A DNA stretch of 64,000 bases, from positions 124,001 to 188,000 of the forward strand of contig JANQBS010000034.1 of the NCBI GenBank assembly GCA_033085395.1. Direction: 5' to 3'. Below the pieces are notes generated by a model, which was given only the letters and a program-made list of their open reading frames with translations, was not told where the DNA came from and did no database searches. Position 1 is the first letter of the stretch, and each line of letters begins with the position of its first letter. The stretch is from Xanthoparmelia taractica. Lineage: Eukaryota; Ascomycota; Lecanoromycetes; Lecanorales; Parmeliaceae. Of this stretch, positions 23,801 to 33,576 are shown piece after piece. A program made the position numbers and the translations under genes.

Positions 23801-26559
23801 CGTGATTGTCTCCAATGCGTCTCCTTGGAAGTGTGTGGATAGTCTCGTGAAGAGTCCTGCTCCGTCACATGTTTGGTCAACTAAATAACATTTCTCAATA
23901 TCTGCAGCAAGCTTCGTAAGCTCCTCCAAGATGGCGGAAGCTTTGTCACGGATGGCCTTGCTCTTTGCGGTCTCATGAATTTCAAGAAACCTTTTGGCTC
24001 GAAGAATGTTAAGGTCGTGATCACTGGTAGCGGCATGCATTGGGTAGTTCTGGCTTGATGAAGACGAGTCAGATGGGGAAGGCGAGATGTCTTCCCGGAT
24101 CTCACGAGCTTCGTCGTCATCGTCATCATCATTGACGTCGTCTTCCTCGTCATCTTCCTCGTGGTCACTATCATCGTGACTATTATCCTCAGAGGCCGCG
24201 TCAACTGCCGCATTGTCGTTGGCTTGCTCTGCAAGAACTTTCTCAACAGGAGGCCCTAGACTTGTAGGCTCTGTATCTGGATCTGTTCTGATAATTCTGG
24301 GTTTATGCTCGCTCATCGTTATTGGTTTGCTAGCAAGCTTGGAGACTTCAGCCATAACGCCCTCTCGATAAAATTGGTAGCCATAAATTGAGGACAGCCG
24401 ATTGAGAAGAAGATCCGACGATTTCAAGGCCAATGTCACTAACGAGGGGTGATCTTCCTGTGAAAGTATCGATGCCAGATAAGAAGCAAAAGGTACGGTG
24501 CGAAGAGCGTCTTCCAATATGGAGGCATCTAGATTTGACACCATTTTAAGTTGAGCCAATAACACCTTCTGACGAACCACAAGGTTTACAGTGCTTGAGT
24601 AGGCATCGGTGAGTGTAGGGAAGAGGACAATCGCGAAACGTTTCAGTTCCTCTTTGCAGCCTTTGAGCAGTCCGACTCGCTTAGAATTCTGAGAGCTCTT
24701 AGAGGCAAGGTCAACATGGGACATTGTTCCATCGGCTGTTAAGCCAGCGTCGTGTAGATCCGCTTGGAAAGATAGACCATCAGTCTGAACTTCAGGCAGT
24801 AGCTCACAGATGACATTGAGCGTTTCGGAAATTTGTTCTCGTGGCCGATGGATCAAAGCTTGCATGATGAAGACACTGTCGATTTGGGAAGCCACATCCT
24901 CCAGACCGCTGGGTGGCGAGACTCCGGTCAGTATCTGGTACAGAGTATCGACGATATCCATCTTCAGAAGTTCTGCAGACAGGCGAGGACTAGCACGAGC
25001 GGTGATGGAGAGTACCCGCAAGAACTGAGTATGTATGTTGGGCCCGATTAAGTTGGTGGTTCCGGGTTGCAGGAGTCGACGAACAGCTTTAAGTAGATCA
25101 ACGCTCACAAGCTCCTCCAGCTTATCTTGTTGATACTTGAAGCTCTCAACAACCCTTGAAACACATATAGATCCTTGTTCTACCACCTTTTGATCACTGC
25201 TTGATAAAACATTGAGCAGTACGGGCATGACCTCTTTGACCACGGGGAACGAGTCTTGTGGAAGGTTCTTGCAACAATTTGCAGCTGTCGTCACGGCGGT
25301 TCTCTGGGTGCTCGTGGCGAAGAAGTCGAGAAACGTCAAACACGCAGAAAGACCCCCTGCACGGACAATGGCCGAGGGAAATTCCACTGAGATCTTCTCC
25401 AGCGTACTCAGCGATTGCTCAGCGAGGTCTATGAACGATATCTGCAGCAGCTTCTCGCACAATATAGGTACAGCACCACCGTAGACGACATTAGCTGTCG
25501 AAGGAGGCAAAGCTTCCATGAGATTTGCAATGCAGCGACAGGCTAGCAGCATTATATCAGGGTTTTCGAGTCCATGTTCATCCGGTTTCATCAAGTTTAC
25601 CAACTCCTTAATGAATTGATCAGGAGAGAAGTGGCCTGATAGGTTGTCCTCGTTTGAGACAAGTAGGATTTCGGAGAGCTCCTGCAGCGCAATAAGTTGC
25701 ACCGATGGGTCATCCTTTTGCCGCAAGTTTTCCAGGATATCTCGTAGCCGTTGTGACACCCCCGACACGTAGCCGCTCAAGGCACGTAGAGTGCTCGACA
25801 TACTAGCGTGTGGTACATTACCACCAAGGTAGCCTCCCCGAAATGGATCGCCATCATCATCTTCCTCATCAAATCTTCCCCGTGTCGTTGCTTCTCGAAC
25901 ATCTTCATCATCATCACTGGAATCCTCGTTTCTCGGAGGATCCACAATAGGTTTCAAGTCGTTCTTTGGAGTCTCATCGGGGCCCTTCGCCACGACGTCC
26001 TCTGTTTTCTTTGAGGGTGCCTTTTTTGAGCGTTTTGTAGAAGTAGTAGATAGTGATGATGGTTCTGGATCTAGAGAATTTTTAGTGTGAGCTTCGGGTA
26101 AGCATGACCGGTAAAACGTACCTTGAGTGGGCTTCGTGCTTCGACTCGATTTTCGCCTAGAAGTGTCGGGTTTTGTGGGTGGAGATTTCTCCTTCTCGCC
26201 GGTATTACCTGATGAGGGGCTATCTATAATTAGCGGGATATCATTAACCAAGGTCGATGCCCAACGTACCCTGGCTTTGCCATGGTGACCGGCTGCTGAG
26301 CGTTCCGTCGACGAGACCTTGGAAGTGTTGGTGTTGCCGAGGCTTCAGAGATTACTTTTTGCTTCTTGGCTCGTCTAGGGGGTGTAGGATGGTTTGTATT
26401 GACTGTGTTATCGGGACTTGGTTCACGATCTGGGAGAGCCTTGCGTTTGCGGGATTTGGGTAGTGGATGAGCAGCGGCTGAGGTATTCGCGGGGGTGGCT
26501 GCGGCCGACGAAGACTCTGCAGCAAGCTTCGTTGCAGAGCGAGTCACCCTGGAAGACAT
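20832..26559 (-). CDS. UFD4: HECT-type E3 ubiquitin ligase Ufd4 (TRIP12-like)
   Basis: E3 ligase of the ubiquitin-fusion-degradation pathway. Exons: 26559-26270, 26219-21088 and 21028-20832. The introns are short (50 and 59 bases). The protein is 1872 residues. The N-terminal 150 residues are basic, Ser-rich and low-complexity, with likely nuclear-localisation signals (RRAKKQK). An armadillo/HEAT-type helical region follows, including LRALSGYVSGVSQRLRDILE and IVRAGGLSACLTFLDFF, as in Ufd4/TRIP12. A Glu/Asp tract lies mid-protein. The C-terminus is a HECT domain: LEVEYFEEVGTGLGPTLEFY, then ELVMLFGR, and the catalytic cysteine at about residue 1839 in VMTCANYVKLPDY. The last intron splits the HECT C-lobe just after KLPIGG. 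It ends AFHLS, close to the expected HECT end. Confidence 0.95.
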
Positions 26560-27571
26560 GAGAAACTGAGTCTGCAGTAGATGGCTGTAGCAGCCCGTGC
26601 AAGAAGATGGGAGCTGGGTATGATGCTGAAGTCTGATAGTGCGGGGAGAGGGGCACGGTTGCTGCTGCTCGTGGATTTGGAGGATGATGGTGAAGGAAGG
26701 ATGATCAAAGTAGTAAGAATTGTGTAGCTACCTAGATGTGTAGGAAGTATGTGATGGGTTGCGGTCGAAAGAGGCTTCGAACTTGGAGGAAGGAGCTGGC
26801 ACCATTTGCGGTTCAACCCTCCATAAGCGGAGAGGTGAATGTTGCAAGGACTTTTACCAAAGCCTTAGATACATATCCGGCTCTGACGAGTCACTAGTGA
26901 GAGGCGGTAACTGTGTGTTGAAATGTGTGAATCCAATAAGTGACAAGGGGGAGTAAATGCTAATGTATGGTGTGGTCAAATGCCCGGTATGCTTTTGAGT
27001 GTGACAGCAAACCTCGCAGCTCCAAGGCGCAAGGATAGGATACCTTATGCAATACGCCTAGATGGCCTCGGCTAAACTGAACAAACGCTATTTGATGAAC
27101 CCTGCACGCAAAGTTCGAAGTTCTTTTTACTCTCGCATTTGCAATTGTTTCTCAAATCAGTAATACTACATAGGCAGCTGATAGCACCGCATGTCTTGGA
27201 TAGAAATCGCCAACTGAATTCGCTTAGTAACGTGAATTGTCATCTTCAGCCTGTTTCATATCAGAATTCATGACTCAAGTTTCTCCGCCTATCCTTAACC
27301 TTGGATTAGATCCCTACAGACTCACACTTCGCTTATGATATCTCCTGGGACATCCTATTATCCTGAAATAGCTCTAACGGCAATAAAGTCTGGACCTCGT
27401 TGGCGGAGACTGTTGTGCTTCAAGTCACTGCAAATCCCGTCCCCCAACACAGGGTTTCGTATTACCTCATTTTCAACATTACCCCCAAAAACCTCTCCAT
27501 CCACAACTTCAGCGACTATTCTTGCCCGGAGCCTCGGTCTAGTCCGGGCCTTCCGACCTGGTGCAGTAAGC
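26560..27571. other. Divergent intergenic between UFD4 and NMN adenylyltransferase
   Basis: About 1 kb between two divergent start codons, so it contains both promoters. An open frame upstream of 27572 extends to 27335 in phase with the adenylyltransferase start. It could be a leader or an N-terminal extension. No other feature was recognised. Confidence 0.5.
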
Positions 27572-29121
27572 ATGGGCGATTCCTTGAGGGCAGATGGATT
27601 GGCCACTCCTAATGGCCACGCCGTTGCCGCTACACCAGCCAGCCTTGCAAACTATTCCTTCCCCGACAGTCGGCTGAAGACTTTGAGCGACCCTAAGAAG
27701 ATACCCCTTATTTTGATGGCATGCGGCTCCTTGTCAGTCTCATTGTAATATTCACAATTCCACGTTTGGTTTTATTGACATCGTCACAGCTCTCCGGTCA
27801 CTTTCCTCCACCTTCGTACGTAGACGGTCCTTGCAAAACAGTGATTATGACTATCGGGCATCAAGTGGCAGGATTTCTCGCGAAGAAGTGCTGATTTGGG
27901 ATCTCCTGTAGGTCTATTCGAAATGGCCAACGACTACATTAAGTTTAGCCGGCCGGAGTTTGAAGTCGTAGGAGGTAATTTCGATATTCAAGACGCACTG
28001 TAGATTGGGTTGTTGAACCTCATGCAGGCTATCTCTCACCAGTGAGCGATGCGTATAAAAAGGTGGATCTCTTCGAAAAGAACAATGCTTTAGGACAAGG
28101 GTCGAATTGACCCTACTGACCTATGAACTCAGGCTGGACTTGCGAGCGCAGACCATCGATTGAACATGTGTGAGATTGCGTGCCAGGTGCGTCATGCGGT
28201 GATTTAGTTTACCACCGTAACCATCAATCTGATACTCGCAGAATTCCGGGTTTGTCATGGTGGACCCTTGGGAAGCTGTGCAGAAAGAGTAATATCGCTC
28301 GGTCATTGAAAGTTTGCCAACGCTGAAACTTGCATTAGGTATCAGCCCACTGCCAATGGTAAGGCCTCTACAACTACTCCGGCAGGGTCTAGCTTAAAGA
28401 CCTATAGTGCTGGACCATGCCGATCATGAGATCAATGGCCTGAGAGGAGGGGTCACAACTGTGGATGGCGGAAGAAAGCATGCACGCATAGTTCTCTTGG
28501 CTGGCGCGGGTGAGTGTGCTTCTCTCAACGAGTTGTCGACTGGCGCTAAACGTTGCACTAGATCTTATTCAGACCATGGCAAGGGTCTCCATCTACTTTG
28601 TTGGACGATACTTACAATATTAAAAGTCGACGCCAGGGGTATGGTCACATCAAGACCTGGACCACATCTTGACACGGTACGGTGCTCTTGTAGTTGAACG
28701 GGCCGGAACGGACATCGAAGACTCCTTGGCAACTCTTTCGGTGGGTAACTCTATATCTGTTGAGCGGCGTCTTAGCATGGTCATTGACTAAACAAAAGCA
28801 ATGGCGAGAGAACATCTGGGTCGTGAATCAATTAGTCACCAATGATGTATCTAGTACAAAGGTAAGCGAAACTCTCCTGTGGTTCTCGCAACCGGAATTG
28901 CTAATTTCTATTCCAGGTGCGGTTATTCAAAAGAAGGAACATGTCTATAAGATATCTTATTCCTGCTGAAGTGCGAACACCTTCTGCCCATTTGGGATTA
29001 ATACTGAAAGCAAGAACAGGTCATTGATTATATCAACGAACATCATCTATTTGAAGATGATAACCACCAAAGCCAAAGCGATGCGAAAGGCAACGTGTCT
29101 GTCGAACCTTCGAAATCATGA
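27572..29121 (+). CDS. NMA1: Nicotinamide mononucleotide adenylyltransferase (NMNAT), 13 exons
   Basis: Joins NMN (or NaMN) and ATP to make NAD (or deamido-NAD). Exons: 27572-27732, 27790-27815, 27912-27974, 28028-28062, 28133-28186, 28242-28288, 28339-28358, 28408-28509, 28562-28578, 28627-28740, 28799-28861, 28917-28970 and 29020-29121. The protein is 285 residues. The nucleotidyltransferase motif is assembled across an intron: ACGSFSPVTFLHLRLFEMA (GSFxPxTxxHL). Then come GGYLSPVSDAY, HRLNMCEIA, YQPTANVLDHADHEIN, VVLLAGADL-like IVLLAGADLIQTM and TNDVSSTKVR (the conserved ISSTxxR motif). Several exons are 17-35 bases. One intron appears to be GC-AG (28579-28626). Apparent in-frame stops disappear once the short introns are removed. 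An upstream in-frame ATG at 27335 would add 79 residues. Confidence 0.93.
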
Positions 29122-29619
29122 GTCGCCAAGAGCCGCAAATCTCAAGCGCTAGCTTTTGGGTGTGCTTCAAATGCGAGCCTAGGAAAAATGCTCCTGGTCC
29201 AGCATTGTAGGAAGAAATACAGCCAGCACATGATGTGCTTGGAGTGTGGTTGCGAGTGCCTCAGTGTGGGTGGAGTCAAGATTTGGGCATCAGGACAATC
29301 CACGGCTTCTTGCTAGACTACGAACGTTAGATGGCTCTACCGTATAGAAACTTATTTACAAAGCTACATAGCGAGCCCAAGAAAAGTCCTAGACTCACGA
29401 GTGGCTGTGATCTGCCGTGATATTGTGGTGAAATCTAGTCCATAGGGCTGAAAAATGTCTCACTAGTCCGGCTAATAATTCCGCCTACTGTAGCTTTGTG
29501 ATCCATCTGACCGGTTCGGTGTATCTTTCCTCCTAGCCACACGTCCTATAATCACCAACTCGGCCAATCTTTCATCCTAGTTTTGATATCGCTTATCGCT
29601 TATCGCGGTTGAAAAGGCA
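29122..29619. other. Intergenic, no feature seen
   Basis: About 0.5 kb between the adenylyltransferase stop and the small ORF at 29620. It should hold a 3' UTR and the promoter of the downstream transcription unit. No motif was recognised. Confidence 0.5.
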
Positions 29620-30024
29620 ATGGACCCTTCCATGTCCCACACTTCACAGCTGCAACAGACTGACACAACAAATAAAAATAAAAATCCACAGAATCTACTC
29701 AGTGAAGCACGGAAGAAGCTGAAGTCGGAACACGCTGAGGCTACCAGAGCAGTGGTAGACCCATCGGCCGAAAAACCTCCACGCCTCACTGGCCGACAAA
29801 GGGCCAAGCATCTGAAGCTTACACCTACTGACGATATCCTGGCCACTGTTGTCAAAACCCCCTTTGAGAAACTCACCAGTTCTCAACAGGACTTGTTAAA
29901 ACCAAGTTCCTTTATAGTGGAGCCATTTTACGCACAGCTAGAAGAGATTCGTCGCATCGAAGCTCAATTCAGACTTCAAGCACGCTCCTCACATGCTGAA
30001 GTCAACCCACAAGCCCGCCGCTAG
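29620..30024 (+). CDS. Small ORF overlapping URN1 start, function unknown
   Basis: An intronless 134-residue ORF with ATG at 29620. It reads as an ordinary hydrophilic protein: Gln/Asn-rich start, NLLSEARKKLKSEHAEATRA, KPPRLTGRQRAKHLKLTPTD and EEIRRIEAQFRLQARSSH. I do not recognise a family. Its last 32 bases overlap the URN1 start (ATG 29993) in another frame. I looked for a splice that would fuse it in frame to URN1 and found none of reasonable size. It is therefore either a separate short gene with an overlapping 3' end, or a long upstream ORF in the URN1 leader. Confidence 0.5.
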   Translation: MDPSMSHTSQLQQTDTTNKNKNPQNLLSEARKKLKSEHAEATRAVVDPSAEKPPRLTGRQRAKHLKLTPTDDILATVVKTPFEKLTSSQQDLLKPSSFIVEPFYAQLEEIRRIEAQFRLQARSSHAEVNPQARR

Positions 30025-31812
30025 GCTGGAACCTCCGCCTCTCCCGCCGGGGTGGACCGAACACAAGGCGCCTACAGGTACGTTGAGGTCTTGCTAAGCG
30101 CACTTTGTCTCTGCTAGTACGTGCTGACGAGTCTAGGCCAACCTTACTACCACAACGATTCGATAAAACAATCTACATACACGCGTCCCTTACCAAATCT
30201 GCAGCTGGGTGTACAGTATCCGAATCAAGTTACGAGCGGTATAACAGGACATTCACAAAGTGGCTACAGTGCGAACAACTCATTTAGCATAAACAAAACA
30301 TCTCTCACGCCTGGAGGCATCGGTAATCATCCGTATAGCAACGGGAATAGTTGGTGTGGGAGGGGGATTAGCAAGGGAGGACTTGCGAACCAACACAAGC
30401 CTCAACCAAGAGACAGATCCAAGTTGAAATACGATATCCCTGGATGTGAGCCATGGGTATTGGTGAAGACGAAGCTTGGAAGACGGTTTGTGTACAACAC
30501 TGAGAAGAACGAGAGCTTTTGGAGGATCCCTCCAGATTTGATGAAAGTGGTGAACGAAATCGACAAGCAGGAACAGGAAAAGCAACCTGGACAAGACAAT
30601 AAGGAAAGTAGTGCCCTAGCAGATGGCGATCGAGCTGCAGCAGAGGCGGAGTTAGTAACAGCTGCAAACGGAACTCCGACGGCAGCTCCAGCACCTAGGA
30701 CCATCCTCTCTATCGATCAAGAGACAAATCGATCGACTCTGGACAGCGACGGCGAAGACTATGAGGAGGTCGAAGTGACAGATGATGAGGATGAAACAAA
30801 CCCTTCGAAGCGTCAAAAGACCGAAGAGAGAAACGTTGAGCAACCGGTTGAATTTAATGAAGAGGACATAGAACTTCAACTTGCAGCCATGGGCCAAAGT
30901 TACGGTCTGGATCCGGGTGAGTATGGTGATAACGATGGCGAAGATCTAGAAGAAGGCGCCGAAGGCCTGGCTTTGACTGAAGAAGATGCAAAGGCGTTGT
31001 TCAAAGATATGTTGAACGATCAGGGCATCAGTCCATATACGACTTGGGAGAAAGTTATCGAGGCAGGCCACATCGTGGATGACGAGCGTTATACAGTGTT
31101 GCCAAACATGAGATCTAGAAAGGAGGTGTGGGGTGAATGGACTCGGGATACGATTCAACGCTTGAGAGAACAGCGAGATAAAGAAGAAAAGAAGGACCCG
31201 AAAATACCATACATGGCCTTCCTGCAGAAAAATGCCACGCCTAAGCTTTACTGGCCTGAATTTCGGAGAAAATACAAGAAAGAGCCCGAGATGCACAACA
31301 ACAATATCTCTGACAAGGATCGGGAGAAATGGTATCGCGATTATATCAGTCGCCTCAAGCTCCCTGAAGCTATTTTGAAATCCGATCTGGTCAATCTGCT
31401 GAAGTCAATTCCAATTTACGCTCTCAACAAGTCTACCGCAATCGACGCCCTGCCTACGGCCCTACTAACAGATCTCCGCTACATCTCATTACGACCAACG
31501 ATCCGAGACCCATTGATAGAAGCACATATATCTACCTTGCCAGCCGCTCTGATCGACCTCAGGATCTCATCTGAAGAGCAAGAAGCTCAGGCAAAAGAAA
31601 GGCAGCAGCGGCAGCAGAGAGAAGAGGCATTGGCAGAGCGGCAAAGACAGGTACAAGAAGAGAAGAGAAGGCAAAACGGCGCTTTGAGATACAGTAAGGA
31701 TACGTTACGCGAGCGCGAAGAGGAAGTTCAGAGAGCTATGAGAGTTGGAAAAGAAGGGCTTCTAGGACACATGGCGGAGAAGCCGTCAGTGCCTACGCCG
31801 GCAAAGTCGTAA
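29993..31812 (+). CDS. URN1: WW/FF-domain splicing factor Urn1
   Basis: Pre-mRNA splicing factor of the Urn1 (S. pombe Dre4, CA150-like) family. Exons 29993-30077 and 30137-31812 are joined over a 59-base intron (GTACGT..TAG). The protein is 586 residues. The first WW domain (about residues 14-40) crosses the intron: LPPGWTEHKAPTG/QPYYHN. A second WW-like unit is near 133-162 (WVLVKTKLGRRFVYN, ESFWRIP). An acidic region follows. The FF domain is at about 309-365 (AKALFKDMLNDQGISPYTTW, RKEVWGEW). A second, weaker FF-like helical unit follows (WYRDYISRLKLPEAI). The C-terminus is a Gln/Arg/Glu-rich coiled coil. The start ATG lies only 20 residues before the WW core and overlaps the preceding ORF. 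Confidence 0.9.
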
Positions 31813-31989
31813 GCCGTAGCAGTGGTTCCAGAAGGAGGGATCATATCCAATGTTACTCTCCACTCATGAGCGTTACTTCGATTAGTTCAACTGTGGAAAA
31901 TATCAATTAATAAGATGGCCACTGCGACCTATGGTCAAAGGCTCGCTGAAACGCTGTCACATCGGTCATCCAACACAAAAAACTACAAG

Positions 31990-32946
31990 TCACCTTCCCC
32001 AAGCATCCCATCCAATATCGTCCTCCTCATCTTCACTTTCCTCATCCTCTTCTACCCCGACAGCACGTTTGCCGTCTATGTCTCTCTGCCGGTCGTCTTC
32101 TAACGCTTCCTCAACTTCCGTAGCCCTCCGTAATCTCAGCTCCTCCCTCTTTTCCCTCAACCGTCTGACCCTTTCCTCAAGCCCCTCCATTTCATCGAAT
32201 TCGTCCTCGAGCGCTCTAGCCGCATCTTCTTTCTCCCCTTCCACTTCCGCTTCCCTCCTTTCCCTGCCTTGCATACTGGCTTGTTCGCGGGACTGTGCTG
32301 CTATTTCGGCGGCAGTCATAGGCGCAGCACTGATAGTCGCAGCAGCTGTGAGAGCAGAGGGAGCAGAGGGAGCAGAGGGGTCGGGAGGTGGAGTAGCAAC
32401 GTCGCGTTCGAAGGCTGCCCACTCGTCTTCGTCGATAGGGGCTGTCGGAGGGTGGGTGCTGGAGTGCGTGGGAGATTTGACCGAAGCCAGATCTGGAGCA
32501 GCAGCGTTCGCACGGACAAAGCCTTCAAGTGGCCTCGTGACTGCGTCTCCTCGTTTCGTGGTCAGGTTCTGTTCTTCAGTAGTAGCCGAGTCAAAGAAGC
32601 CTCCGGGTACGTCTACGACAGGCCTTGTCCGTTTCCTCGAGTCGCCGTCCCCATCGTCTGCTTTCCGCTTCTTACTTCCTGCACTGACTTCTCGAGTGCT
32701 TGCACCTCCGGCTCGTTCTGGTAGATTGGTGCTTTCTGGGCGTTGGGACGTGCTCAATCGTAGCCGTTCTTGCCGCATAGCGTGTTGCGTAGATTTGAGA
32801 TGTTTGTCCCATATCTCAATGTCTGATTTTAGAGGAATATGGCATACACTGCATTCTAAGGTACCTGTAGCGGAATATGAAGCTTGGGGGTGATTTATTC
32901 GGCGTTGAACCCGTTCGTTGCGAAGAAGGGAGCGGACATCTGCCAT
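31990..32946 (-). CDS. ZNF830/CCDC16-like C2H2 zinc-finger protein
   Basis: A single-exon gene of 318 residues. The N-terminus MADVRSLLRNERVQRRINHP leads into one C2H2 finger (LECSVCHIPLKSDIEIWDKH, then LKSTQH). This matches the N-terminal region of animal ZNF830 (CCDC16/Omcg1), a spliceosome-associated nuclear protein. The middle is low-complexity, with KKRKADDGDGDSRKRTRP as a likely nuclear-localisation signal. The last third is a long Glu/Arg coiled coil ending in an acidic tail and DIGWDAWGR. ATG 32946 was preferred over an upstream in-frame ATG at 33000 because MADVR is the conserved start. It converges on URN1 with about 180 bases between the stop codons. Confidence 0.85.
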   Translation of the reverse strand: MADVRSLLRNERVQRRINHPQASYSATGTLECSVCHIPLKSDIEIWDKHLKSTQHAMRQERLRLSTSQRPESTNLPERAGGASTREVSAGSKKRKADDGDGDSRKRTRPVVDVPGGFFDSATTEEQNLTTKRGDAVTRPLEGFVRANAAAPDLASVKSPTHSSTHPPTAPIDEDEWAAFERDVATPPPDPSAPSAPSALTAAATISAAPMTAAEIAAQSREQASMQGRERREAEVEGEKEDAARALEDEFDEMEGLEERVRRLREKREELRLRRATEVEEALEDDRQRDIDGKRAVGVEEDEESEDEEDDIGWDAWGR

Positions 32947-33576
32947 GACGATGGAACTGAAGAAGTCTGCTGGGGGATCAATCAGACAGCGACGAAGCAA
33001 TGATATATTTGTTTCTACTCATGATTTGTCCGAGGGAGATGTTGATGTTCTGATTGGTTCGGAGGCTCATCGGCACACAAATCACGTGACTTTGTGCTTT
33101 GTCATGAATTTCCGGGGACGTTGCTGCCAAACATACTACAAGCTCCAACTCCACCTTTTGCTTCATTCGCAAAGTACCTTCGACTTTACCCCGCGAACAG
33201 GTCGCTATCAAATGCTACAGAACATTGCTATCTCTCTATTCTGATAGCTCACTAATCACACGACGAAGTGCGACGGTTACAAGGGCGCAGCGCACGGTCG
33301 CTTCTAATCTCTAAACTCCACAGGCTTTGGTGCCAGCCTCTGAAGTTGAGGTCGCACCGAGTGGACTTCTTTCCAGGGCGCTGGTAGAAAGGTCATCTAC
33401 GGTATTGAGTTGTGGTGATTTAATCCGGCTGTCGGGCGCAATTCGCGTTCTGTCACATTTGTGTATTGCGAGGCTCCAAATCACCTAGAATTAGCTGTGC
33501 GATCCGCACCCAAGTGTGGACCACATAAGCCATTTCGCCCCTAAACCTGCAGTAGACTGTCCAGTGCGTTAGCAAA
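32947..33576. other. Divergent promoter region ZNF830-like/BYE1
   Basis: About 0.63 kb between two divergent start codons. It contains several ATG-led short frames but no conserved protein. No recognisable regulatory motif is claimed. Confidence 0.5.

Noticed and set aside
28281..28400. In-frame stops in the adenylyltransferase reading frame, suggesting a pseudogene
   Set aside because: Two short introns (28289-28338 and 28359-28407) with GT-AG borders remove them and restore the conserved YQPTA-VLDHADHEIN text in frame.
31931..32893. Plus-strand ORF of 320 codons
   Set aside because: Exact antisense of the ZNF830-like gene. Its Ser-rich composition mirrors the Glu/Arg coiled coil, and it has no domain.
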